Shown one piece after another: positions 1-6,253 of a stretch of DNA of 6,691 bases; position 1 is the first letter of the stretch, and each line of letters starts with the position of its first letter. This DNA is from Vulcanimicrobiota bacterium (GTDB lineage Bacteria; Eremiobacterota; Eremiobacteria; Baltobacterales; Baltobacteraceae). The stretch is taken from positions 1-6,691 of the forward strand of contig JAQBPL010000062.1 in assembly GCA_028287545.1 (NCBI GenBank). The letters are read 5' to 3'. The notes under the pieces were generated by a model, which ran no database searches, had not been told where the DNA came from, and was given only the letters and a program-made list of their open reading frames with translations. The position numbers and the translations under genes are program-made.

Positions 1-821
1 GTGTCGGTGATCGCTCCCGAGCAGTTGTCGGAGACGTGGAAGGCGCCGAGGTAGTAGTCTTCGTGGACGGTGTAGGAGAGGCTCGCCGGAACGCCCGCTG
101 CTGTGAACGTCAGACTCGTCGGCGTGACGACGAGCGCCGGATTCACGCACGTTGACGCGTTCGTGGCGAAGTAGTTCGGCGGGCAGCTGGCTTGCGGGTT
201 TGGTGAAGTTGGAATGGTGACGCAGGCGGAGCCGGCGCATGCGGACGGTGTCGGCGACGAGGCCATCGTTGCGGGTGCGAAGGTGGAGAGCGTCACGGGG
301 CCGGTGGTCGCGAGGTTGATCCGGCACGGGATCGTGCGCTCGGCACGGACGCCGGCGTAGCTGAAGACGAGGTGATAGGCTCCGCTCGCGGGGCACGGCG
401 TCTCCGCTCCGGCGCTGCCGCTCGTGACCGGCCCGATGATGCCGGCGACTGCACCGCTGGCGTGGATCGCGATCGCGAATGCGGGGATTCCCAAGGTCTC
501 GGTTTCGGTGAGCGTCACGCGCGCTTCGACCGCGGGAATCGTCGAGGCTTCGAGCGGTGCCGTGCCTGGGCGGTTGTGGTAAAGGCGGGCGGTGAAGCCG
601 TCGCCGTAGGCGTCGCGGGTGAACGCGATCGTGGCGCCGTTCGGGAACTCGCGGGCGGTGGTGCGCGCGGCGTCGAGGAGGCTGTCGAAGCCGGCGGCTG
701 CGGTCGTGACGGCCATCGAGCGCGACGACAGTGTCGCGCCGACGGCACCGACCGCGACGAGGGCGACGAGACCAACGGCGATCAGGACTTCGATAAGCGT
801 GAAGCCGCGGTCCGTGCACAT
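1..821 (-). CDS. type IV pilin / type II pseudopilin-like protein with Ig-like C-terminal region, 3' end outside the window
   Basis: 273 codons are visible and the frame stays open to the left edge. The N-terminus is a class III signal peptide: short leader MCTDRG, then mature FTLIEVLIAVGLVALVAVGA. Prepilin peptidase would cut between Gly6 and Phe7, and Glu11 is the conserved Glu5 of the mature protein. The hydrophobic helix spans about residues 7-31 and should sit in the inner membrane or the pilus core. Residues 45-180 form a globular part of GspH/minor-pilin character. Residues about 190-228 are Pro/Ser/Cys-rich with several Cys (195, 200, 213, 225). From about 229 (ALVVTPTSLTFTAAGVPASL) the sequence resembles a bacterial Ig-like module. 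ATG at 821 is chosen because it gives the typical short leader, has AGGA six bases upstream, and follows an in-frame TGA at 846-848. Likely role is a minor pilin or pseudopilin processed by a PilD-type peptidase. Which system it serves cannot be told from here. Confidence 0.88.
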   Translation of the reverse strand, partial: MCTDRGFTLIEVLIAVGLVALVAVGAVGATLSSRSMAVTTAAAGFDSLLDAARTTAREFPNGATIAFTRDAYGDGFTARLYHNRPGTAPLEASTIPAVEARVTLTETETLGIPAFAIAIHASGAVAGIIGPVTSGSAGAETPCPASGAYHLVFSYAGVRAERTIPCRINLATTGPVTLSTFAPATMASSPTPSACAGSACVTIPTSPNPQASCPPNYFATNASTCVNPALVVTPTSLTFTAAGVPASLSYTVHEDYYLGAFHVSDNCSGAITD

Positions 822-1269
822 CTCGCATCCTGCGGTGCCCCGGGGTTCACGGCAATATTCGTTCAGCCATGCGCGACGGTGGCATTTGCGGGGTGTGGGT
901 CACGCCCCGGGCGGGGATACGAAAGTGAATGCCTGACGAGAACGGATCGCTCTGAGGGCACGAATAAGGCAGCGGAACCGATCGCTGCGCTAACCGTGAG
1001 AAAACAGATAATCTGCGAGGCTTCGACGATGGGCGAAGCATCTCTGGGTGCGCGCCGTTCGTGGACGAGCCGGTTCTGATGCGCGTACGTAACCCGACGA
1101 GCATTCCCGAAAGTCCCTCGACGCGGGCCCAGCGGCTGTGTACGTTCGGCATGTCGTCGTGAGACCATGTATAGGATGCACGGCCTCATCCATACGCTTC
1201 TTTTCGTCTTTGCCGGAGTGCCGGGGCCGTTGCCCGCTATTTCAGAAGAGTGAGCGAGAACTTTCTCAC
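822..1269. other. divergent intergenic region between the pilin-like gene and the FG-GAP gene
   Basis: No convincing gene is seen. Open frames here have shuffled Arg/Ala/Ser-rich translations, typical of noncoding GC-rich DNA. Both flanking genes must be transcribed outward from this region, but no strong sigma-70 promoter stands out. The best rightward candidate is TATAGG at about 1170-1175 with a poor -35. Small symmetric elements are present: CAGATAATCTG at 1005-1015 (5-1-5 inverted repeat), a GCTTCG/CGAAGC stem at 1020-1039, and a GC-rich CGCCCCGGGCG palindrome near 904-914. None is placed clearly enough against a promoter to be called an operator. Confidence 0.5.
828..831 (-). promoter_or_regulatory. 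ribosome binding site of the pilin-like gene
   Basis: AGGA lies six bases upstream of the ATG ending at 821 and supports this start. No other ATG, GTG or TTG occurs in frame before the upstream stop at 846-848. Confidence 0.6.
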
Positions 1270-2607
1270 GTGGTTAGCCGCACGATCATCTTCGCATCTG
1301 TCGCTGCGTTGCTCGCCCTTGGCATGTCGCAGGCGTTCGACGCGTTCCAGCTGCGCGGACTGCATAGCAGAGAGAACGACGTCAATTCGGTGCAAGCGGC
1401 TCGGATTGCGCACATTGCCCAATCGCTCGTCGTGCCGGTTGCGTTCGCGCGCGAAGTTCTCGACAGGCGAAACTCGCGGAACGGCCGGAAGCCCAAAATT
1501 GTCATCGATCCGGACGGCCGTGGCTCCGTCGTCGGGGCCCAGGTCGGTTCACTTGGATTCGAGCTTTACCGTGAAGGTCGGCCGCCGGCGCTCATCAGCC
1601 GGTATGCCCTGCACGGTGAGGATGCTCAAGTAGCCGACGTCGACGGTGACGGCGCGCCAGACATCGTTGTCGGTGGCCTCGACGCCGTGACCATGATCCT
1701 TCACAACCCTCTGCACCGGGGATGCTCGAACGTGTACCGCTGCACGTGGCCAATGACGGTCGTGGATTCCCGCCATTCCTCTCACGATGTGGTCCTGGGA
1801 GACGTCAATCGCAGCGGCCGTGTCGACATCGCGACCGAAAGCGGCATCTACTTCAACGAGCGAAGCGGCAATCGCTGGCAATTCGTCGGCGGGAACATGA
1901 TTCGTCGCGACGGTGAAGGTACGAGCCTCATCGACGCCCAGCACGACGGCATCCTGGACGTCATCGCGCCATATCGCTCCGGTACGATGCTTGCGCGCTT
2001 CATCAATCCGCTGCATCACGGCGCGGATCCCACTCGCAACGTGTGGGACGTCGATGTTATCGATGCACACCCGCCGTTTACCGGAAACATGACGACCGCC
2101 GTCGCCGACGTCGACCGAGACGGACGAAATGACGTGCTGCTGGCGCCGATGTATGGCGGCGGCGGTCTCTACTGGTACCAGGCGCCGAGGACGCAGAGTG
2201 GCCACTGGCGCCGGCACCTCATCGATAAGACGGTGAACTTTGTGCACCAGGGGTCGCTGCAGATCGCAGACATGAACGGAAACGGCCGTCCCGACGTCGC
2301 CTTTGCGGAGCAGGACCAGTCACCGACCCGCCGCGTCGGTGTATTTTATAATGTTGGCGGCAAAAGTTCGAGATGGCGACTTCAGGTTCTCGGCGTGCTC
2401 GGAGGCCACAACATCAAAGTCGGCAGATTAGGCCGTGATTGTCGCCCAAGCATCGTCAGCGCTCGTCATGGGTTTACTGGCGGACCGAACCCCCTAGTCG
2501 TGTGGCGCAATCTCTCACGTCAAGTGCCGAGCACCGCCGGACGTACCATCACCGCGCCGGCCGTAGTAAATTGCGCAACGTCGCCCCTGGCCCGCGTGTC
2601 GCGGTGA
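1270..2607 (+). CDS. secreted FG-GAP/VCBS-type beta-propeller protein
   Basis: 445 residues from the GTG at 1270. The N-terminus VVSRTIIFASVAALLALGMS is a Sec signal peptide, with likely cleavage after SQA (residue 22), so the protein is exported. The body carries repeated FG-GAP/VCBS blades with Ca-binding-type loops: DVDGDGAPD (about 123-131), DVNRSGRVD (178-186), DAQHDGILD (222-230), DVDRDGRND (280-288) and DMNGNGRPD (334-342). A sixth, degenerate one is GRLGRDCRPSIV near 385-396. Blades are linked by similar segments with NPLH and a Trp-x-x-x-x-Val/Leu-Ile-Asp pattern, which fits a six- or seven-bladed propeller. Two close Cys (CSNVYRC, 152-158) could form a disulfide. No enzymatic motif is visible, so a binding or scaffold role at the cell surface is the most that can be inferred. 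The frame is open back to a GTG at 1138, but that would bury the signal peptide 44 residues inside. GTG 1270 lacks a strong Shine-Dalgarno, so the exact start is less sure than the gene. Confidence 0.85.
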   Translation: MVSRTIIFASVAALLALGMSQAFDAFQLRGLHSRENDVNSVQAARIAHIAQSLVVPVAFAREVLDRRNSRNGRKPKIVIDPDGRGSVVGAQVGSLGFELYREGRPPALISRYALHGEDAQVADVDGDGAPDIVVGGLDAVTMILHNPLHRGCSNVYRCTWPMTVVDSRHSSHDVVLGDVNRSGRVDIATESGIYFNERSGNRWQFVGGNMIRRDGEGTSLIDAQHDGILDVIAPYRSGTMLARFINPLHHGADPTRNVWDVDVIDAHPPFTGNMTTAVADVDRDGRNDVLLAPMYGGGGLYWYQAPRTQSGHWRRHLIDKTVNFVHQGSLQIADMNGNGRPDVAFAEQDQSPTRRVGVFYNVGGKSSRWRLQVLGVLGGHNIKVGRLGRDCRPSIVSARHGFTGGPNPLVVWRNLSRQVPSTAGRTITAPAVVNCATSPLARVSR

Positions 2608-2705
2608 CGATGGAACGAAGATAGTGTCGCGTGTCCTAATGCTATAGCGGCTTGCAGGAGTACAGGTTGCCGTTCTAACTTCCATAACGAGGGCTTGACG
2701 ACCGC

Positions 2706-2972
2706 AAGCTGCACAGCCTCAGCTCTCGCTATAGTGGGCTGACCTCCGCGTTGTCGCACAAAGGCCACGAGCTCTATTGTTCCGGGGCCCTCGGGAAACG
2801 TGCGAGTTACGACTTCGTGATCGATCATTATGTCGCCTAGCACGGTGCGCCCAAGCAGTTGCGCGTGGAGATTGATTTCCTGAAAACGGCTGATTGCTCG
2901 CTCGCGAATCGCTTGGATGCCATCTGCCAGTGACGTTGTATGACTGATTCGGGCAAAGAAGTCTTCGGACGA
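2706..2972 (-). pseudogene. truncated NTF2/SnoaL-like (steroid delta-isomerase-like) gene fragment
   Basis: Read leftward directly after the acylase stop codon and in its frame, the translation runs from SSEDFFARISH through AIRERAISRFQEINLHAQLL and VIDH-type IMIDHEVVTRTFPEGPGTIELVA to about TIARAEAVQL. The pattern IRxRY/A..RF..xxLHA..L....G...IDHE.VTRTFPEGPGTIELVA is recalled from the C-terminal two thirds of small NTF2-like (SnoaL fold) proteins of about 115-120 residues. The first 30-40 residues of the fold are missing. There is no ATG, GTG or TTG between the acylase stop (2973-2975) and the GTG at 2841-2843, which lies inside the domain. The far end is also degenerate: instead of the usual short tail, the frame runs on without a stop to 2520, into the antisense of the FG-GAP gene. 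It is most simply a decayed remnant with no function as a protein. Confidence 0.55.
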
Positions 2973-5297
2973 TTAGCGGGTTAGGGTTTGGGTGGTTTTG
3001 GTGGCGTTTTGGACGGCGGTGTCGGAGAAGGGGAGGGTGGTGCGCGCGAAGCGGGCCCAGGCGGCGGATTGATCGCTGTAGTGGGGTGAGGCGGGTTCGC
3101 CGGATTCGCCGGCGTCGATGTCGATCGTGCCGGCGTCCCAGTCGCCGGCGATCCAGACGGCGCGGAACGATTGCGCGTGGTTGTTCCACTGCACGGCGGG
3201 CGCGAACGTGCCGCCGCGGCCGGGGAACGTCGGGCCGTTCCATTGCCGCATGCCGAACGCCGCCAGCGCGTGCTTCAACGGCTGCACGGCGTACGTCCCG
3301 AACGTCGGGATCTCGGCGCCGAATTGCGTCTGCACGCGGTGCAGCGACGCGAGGACGAACGCGTCGTAATCGTCGTTCACCACCCATCCGCGAGGCTTCT
3401 CGCGCAGCGCGCGCAGCACGACCTCGAAACCGGGACCGCTGCCCGGATAGCGGTCGCGCAGCGCCGCGGGGAGATGCGCCGCCGCGATCGCGGCCAGCAT
3501 GTCTTGGCGCAGTGCGACGACGGCCGTCGCTCCGCGCGACTCCGGCAAAAGCGTGCCGTCGAACGAGCGCACCGCGCCCAGGACCGGCACGAGCGATGCG
3601 TCCTGGCCGGCGTTCTTTCGCTCGGCCGACGCGAGGACGAGCATCGCGAACTCGCGTTCCGCGGGCGACGTTGCGTCGCGCTGCTCGGCCGCGATCGCGT
3701 CGGGCGAGAGCAGGCCACGTGCATCGGTCGAAGCGTGCAGCGCGCGGCGGATTTCGAACGCGCGATACGGCGGCGGCCAGAACGGTGCGAGGCGCTGGGA
3801 GCCGGCGCCGTCGGCGCGATTGTTGCCGGTGACGACGAGCGCGCTGCGTGACGGGTCGACGTGCGGCGCGTCGTCGTAGGCGAGATACTTGGGCTCGGCG
3901 TCGTCGCCGCTGTCGAGCCAGCGGCCCCACGACGGCTCCAGCGGTACCCCGCCGGCGAAATGGTACGCGACGCGGCCGGCGTCGTCGGCGAAGAGCACGT
4001 TGAGCGCGGGCTCCGGCACTTGCCGCATCGCGGCGACGCCTTCGGCCGCAGTGCGCGCGCGCAGCAGCTGCACGTACGGCGTGAGCGGCGAGACGGGATG
4101 CTGCATCATCCGCCAATCGAGCACATACGCGTAGTCGTTTTTCGGCGAGCGGCCGATCACGATGCCGAGCGGCGTCGTTTGATACGTCGCCTTGACGATG
4201 CCGCCGAAGCGCACGCGGATCGCTTCGTGCCGCGTTCCGGGCGTGATCCACTTCCGCTGTTCGTAGAGTTTGTCGCCGGTGATCGGCTCGCGCAGCACGC
4301 GCATCGCGGCCGTCTCGCCGGCGGTGACGCCCCAGGCGAGGTGCTCGTTGTGGCCGAGCGTGACACCCGGCGTTCCGGCGAGCGCGGCGCCGCCGATGTG
4401 CAGTCCTGGAGCGCTGCCCTCGAACAGATACCAGATCGTCGGGATGCCGAGATCGAGATGCGGGTCGTTCGCGAGCACGGCCTTGCCGACGGTCGTGCGG
4501 TCGGCGCCGACGACCCAGCCGTTGCTGCCGATCGGCGGGCGATCTTCCGCAGGCATGGTCGCCGCGACGTTGGCCGCGCCGGGCAGCACCGGCAACTTTG
4601 CGATGTCGCCTGCCGGGCGTCCGTTCGTCGGCACGTCGTAGCGCGGATCGGTGAGCGGATAGAACGCCTCGATGCCGGCGTCGCCGACGACCTGGTGGAC
4701 CGCGTCGCGGATGATCACGTCGTCGGGCTTGTCGTTGAGGTCGAGCACCGTCGCGAACCCGACCACGATCGCGTCTTCGGGCTTCCACGGTTCGAAGCGG
4801 AAGAAGAGGGCGCGGTACTCCGCCGGCGTCGGCTGATGGGCTGCGGCGGCGTTCACGCCGTCGGCGAACGCCTGGAGTTCCGCCCGCTCTTCGGCGCTGG
4901 CGGTTGCGTACACGCTCGTCGCGATGCGGCGGATGTCGTAGCGCCGCATGCGCCGGTCGACGGGCATCAGCGGCGGCCCGAGCACTTCGGCGAGCCGGCC
5001 GCCGACGTAGCGCCGGGTGAGGTCCATCTGGAACAGCCGGTCGCTGGCCATCGCGAACCCTTCGGCCACGAAAAGGTCGTGAACCGATCCGGCGCGCACG
5101 TGCGGCACGCCGCGCGCGTCGCGCGCGATCGTCACCGGACCGTCGAGGGGGATCCCCGTCTGCGTCCCGGTGACGTCGGCGACGCCGGCTTTCGTGGCGT
5201 AGAAGACCCACGCGACGTACGCGAGCGCGACCAGCGCGACGAGAGCGACCGCCCAGACTAGGGCGGCCACTCCGCGCAGGATCCATCGTCTTGCCAC
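2973..5297 (-). CDS. penicillin amidase (S45 family Ntn-hydrolase) acylase precursor
   Basis: 774 residues, the usual precursor length. An N-terminal hydrophobic segment (about 8-33) is an uncleaved anchor or signal peptide, so the enzyme acts in the periplasm or outside the membrane. The alpha-chain region includes DARGVPHVRAGSVHDLFVAEG (60-80), where the family has its G-x-P-H-x-x-A pattern, and FAMASDRLFQMDLTRR (81-96). The autocatalytic site is Gly257-Ser258 in IGSNGWVVG; Ser258 becomes the N-terminal nucleophile of the beta chain. ANDPHL follows, with His280 at beta-23, then WGVTAG (322-327, oxyanion region) and the Asn motif VTGNNRAD (Asn492/493). The C-terminus carries the family signature GESGEPASPHYSDQ (730-743). 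Family reaction: hydrolysis of an amide bond releasing an acyl group, as with penicillins, glutaryl-cephalosporins or acyl-homoserine lactones; the substrate cannot be read from sequence. The GTG start is supported by AAGGA six bases upstream. It lies 62 bases after the SRPBCC gene on the same strand, possibly in the same operon. Confidence 0.93.
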   Translation of the reverse strand: MARRWILRGVAALVWAVALVALVALAYVAWVFYATKAGVADVTGTQTGIPLDGPVTIARDARGVPHVRAGSVHDLFVAEGFAMASDRLFQMDLTRRYVGGRLAEVLGPPLMPVDRRMRRYDIRRIATSVYATASAEERAELQAFADGVNAAAAHQPTPAEYRALFFRFEPWKPEDAIVVGFATVLDLNDKPDDVIIRDAVHQVVGDAGIEAFYPLTDPRYDVPTNGRPAGDIAKLPVLPGAANVAATMPAEDRPPIGSNGWVVGADRTTVGKAVLANDPHLDLGIPTIWYLFEGSAPGLHIGGAALAGTPGVTLGHNEHLAWGVTAGETAAMRVLREPITGDKLYEQRKWITPGTRHEAIRVRFGGIVKATYQTTPLGIVIGRSPKNDYAYVLDWRMMQHPVSPLTPYVQLLRARTAAEGVAAMRQVPEPALNVLFADDAGRVAYHFAGGVPLEPSWGRWLDSGDDAEPKYLAYDDAPHVDPSRSALVVTGNNRADGAGSQRLAPFWPPPYRAFEIRRALHASTDARGLLSPDAIAAEQRDATSPAEREFAMLVLASAERKNAGQDASLVPVLGAVRSFDGTLLPESRGATAVVALRQDMLAAIAAAHLPAALRDRYPGSGPGFEVVLRALREKPRGWVVNDDYDAFVLASLHRVQTQFGAEIPTFGTYAVQPLKHALAAFGMRQWNGPTFPGRGGTFAPAVQWNNHAQSFRAVWIAGDWDAGTIDIDAGESGEPASPHYSDQSAAWARFARTTLPFSDTAVQNATKTTQTLTR

Positions 5298-5303
5298 GGG
5301 TCG

Positions 5304-5308
5304 TCCTT
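5304..5308 (-). promoter_or_regulatory. ribosome binding site of the acylase gene
   Basis: AAGGA is six bases upstream of the GTG at 5297-5295. It decides this start over later in-frame candidates and preserves the complete N-terminal membrane segment. Confidence 0.65.
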
Positions 5309-5329
5309 AGACCGAGCGCCCCGTCGCCC

Positions 5330-5351
5330 CCGCGCCCGCACGAGGGCGCGG
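5330..5351 (-). other. GC-rich hairpin between the SRPBCC and acylase genes
   Basis: CCGCGCCC at 5330-5337 pairs perfectly with GGGCGCGG at 5344-5351 around a six-base loop, giving an 8-bp all-GC stem in the 62-base gap. In the direction of transcription no T-run follows (the next bases are G/C-rich), so it is not a standard Rho-independent terminator. It may act as a partial terminator or an RNA-stability element that lowers or uncouples expression of the acylase relative to arsR-SRPBCC. In such GC-rich DNA it may also mean nothing. Confidence 0.35.
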
Positions 5352-5359
5352 CTCGAGAA

Positions 5360-5830
5360 CTACGCCGCTGAAGCGTACTTCGCGTAGCGCTCGAGCAGGC
5401 CGCCCCAGCCGCCCTCGCTCGTGAAGATCCCGACCATCTGTTGGGTGTGCTCGCCGTACGCCTCGAGATTGCGATGCTCGAGCACGACGCGTGTGCTGGT
5501 CGGCGAGAGTTCCTCGAACGTCACCTCGACCTGGGTTTGGACCGACGGGTCGTATTTGAAGTCGTGGCTGATCTCCCACGAGAACACGAGGCGCGCCGGC
5601 GGCTCGTAGGCGAGCACGCGGCCGAGGCCGTGCTCGTCGCCGTCGGCGTCGATGCCGTACCAGCGTCCGCCTTCGCGCGGCTCGATGATCGAGGCGCGCG
5701 CCGGCGCCTTGCCGATCGTGTGCGTATCCAGCGGCCACCAGGCCGTCATGTCGACGAAGGTCTCGAAGGCGCGCGCGCGCGGCGCGTTCACCACGATCTC
5801 GCGGGTCACCGAAGTGGCGGTAGGCGTCAT
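5360..5830 (-). CDS. SRPBCC family protein (AHSA1/START-like fold)
   Basis: 156 residues, normal for a single SRPBCC/AHSA1 domain. Visible family hallmarks are the first strand TREIVVNAPRARAFETFVD (9-27), Trp-Trp-Pro (31-33), the EGGRWYG turn (53-59), RVLAYEPPARLVFSWEI (71-87), the strand VEVTFEELSPTSTRVVLEHR (101-120), and the C-terminal helix GGWGGLLERYAKYA (140-153) that closes the hydrophobic cavity. Proteins of this fold bind small hydrophobic ligands or act as AHSA1-like helpers; no catalytic residues point to a reaction. The ATG overlaps the stop of arsR (TAATG), and GAGGAG lies five bases upstream inside arsR, so translation is coupled. Pairing of an ArsR regulator with a downstream SRPBCC gene is a widespread bacterial arrangement of largely unknown function. 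Cytosolic, with no signal peptide. Confidence 0.9.
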   Translation of the reverse strand: MTPTATSVTREIVVNAPRARAFETFVDMTAWWPLDTHTIGKAPARASIIEPREGGRWYGIDADGDEHGLGRVLAYEPPARLVFSWEISHDFKYDPSVQTQVEVTFEELSPTSTRVVLEHRNLEAYGEHTQQMVGIFTSEGGWGGLLERYAKYASAA

Positions 5831-6177
5831 TATGTCTCCTCGGGTGGCTGTTCGGCAGGGGATTGCTGGGCAGGGGGGTGCTCGGCGACGTCTTTGAACG
5901 CCACCAACGCGTCACGCCAAAATCGCTCGACCGCGGCCTTCAAGAGCGCGATCCCGGCGGGATCGGCCGCGTAGAGCCGTCGGGCGCCGTCGCGTCGCAC
6001 GGTCAGCAGGCCGGCGTCGACGAGCACCCGGAGGTGCTGGGAGACGGCCGGACGGCTGATCGGAAACTGCGCGGCGAGGTCGCCGACCGCGTGTTCCTCG
6101 CGCGTCAGGAGCTCGAAGATCGCGCGGCGGGTGCTGTCGCCCAGGGCGTCCAACTGGGCGGCTTGGTGAGTCTTCAC
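5830..6177 (-). CDS. ArsR-family winged helix-turn-helix repressor
   Basis: 115 residues. The winged HTH covers about 9-75: LDALGDSTRRAIFELL (9-24) is the typical ArsR opening, SRPAVSQHLRVLVDAGLL (41-58) contains the recognition helix, and VRRDGARRLYAADP (60-73) is the beta-wing. There is no Cys at all, so the metal-sensing CxC site of classical ArsR/SmtB proteins is absent. It belongs to the non-metal group often paired with SRPBCC proteins. A C-terminal helix (74-97) would mediate dimerisation, and a Pro/Gln/Glu-rich tail (100-115) follows. The GTG start at 6177 gives the standard short N-terminus. No Shine-Dalgarno is seen, because the predicted transcript begins 1-2 bases before the start codon. 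Likely represses its own operon through the inverted repeat at its start codon. The inducing signal is unknown. Confidence 0.9.
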   Translation of the reverse strand: MKTHQAAQLDALGDSTRRAIFELLTREEHAVGDLAAQFPISRPAVSQHLRVLVDAGLLTVRRDGARRLYAADPAGIALLKAAVERFWRDALVAFKDVAEHPPAQQSPAEQPPEET

Positions 6178-6192
6178 TTACGGTAAGTGTAG
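6172..6192. promoter_or_regulatory. probable ArsR operator (inverted repeat over the arsR -10 and start codon)
   Basis: CACTTAC (6175-6181), one central base, then GTAAGTG (6183-6189) form a perfect 7-1-7 inverted repeat. Two more pairs occur further out (6173/6191 and 6172/6192) after one mismatch. It overlaps the arsR -10 hexamer and GTG start codon, the position expected for an autorepressor that blocks RNA polymerase. Assignment to ArsR is inferred from position and symmetry. Confidence 0.7.
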
Positions 6193-6214
6193 GCTAACCA
6201 ATGGCGCGCGTCAA
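6186..6214 (-). promoter_or_regulatory. sigma-70-type promoter of arsR, giving a leaderless mRNA
   Basis: On the minus strand, TTGACG (6209-6214) and TACACT (6186-6191) are separated by exactly 17 bases. The start point expected about seven bases downstream is A at 6179 or 6178, one or two bases before the GTG at 6177. The message would therefore be leaderless or nearly so, which explains the missing Shine-Dalgarno. Confidence 0.72.
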
Positions 6215-6224
6215 GCGGTCGGCG

Positions 6225-6253
6225 TGGACATTGTGATCCGCGCGTGCTAAAAT
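6225..6253 (+). promoter_or_regulatory. sigma-70-type promoter upstream of rpoC
   Basis: TGGACA (6225-6230, five of six to the -35 consensus) and TAAAAT (6248-6253, five of six to the -10) are 17 bases apart. The predicted start is near 6260-6262, giving a leader of about 220 bases before rpoC. The -35 lies 10 bases from the -35 of the leftward arsR promoter, so the two are back to back. Confidence 0.65.

Noticed and set aside
372..1079. 235-residue open frame on the plus strand
   Set aside because: Mostly antisense to the pilin-like gene, with a low-complexity Arg/Gly/Ala translation; the minus strand carries a clear pilin instead.
847..1193. Three overlapping minus-strand frames of 67-108 residues in the divergent intergenic region
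   Set aside because: No family resemblance, no ribosome binding site, and translations look random.
1549..2247. 232-residue minus-strand frame opposite the FG-GAP gene
   Set aside because: Antisense mirror of the repeated Asp/Gly codons of the propeller blades, giving Val/Asp/His-rich repeats without meaning.
2608..2705. Possible bidirectional terminator between the convergent genes
   Set aside because: Only weak stems were found (for example AGCTG/CAGCT at 2708-2724) and no T-run follows on either strand.
2641..2734. GCTATAGC palindrome (2641-2648) and a second GCTATAG (2728-2734)
   Set aside because: Short, spaced about 80 bases, with no flanking gene logic; not enough for an operator or att site.
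3861..5261. 466-residue open frame on the plus strand opposite the acylase gene
   Set aside because: Antisense shadow of a GC-rich gene; the translation is Arg/Asp/His-rich and has no recognisable family, start signal or promoter.
2719..5286. 855-residue open frame on the minus strand overlapping the acylase gene
   Set aside because: It is the acylase DNA in another frame; the translation is extremely Arg/Ala/Pro-rich with no domain signal, and high third-position GC removes stops.
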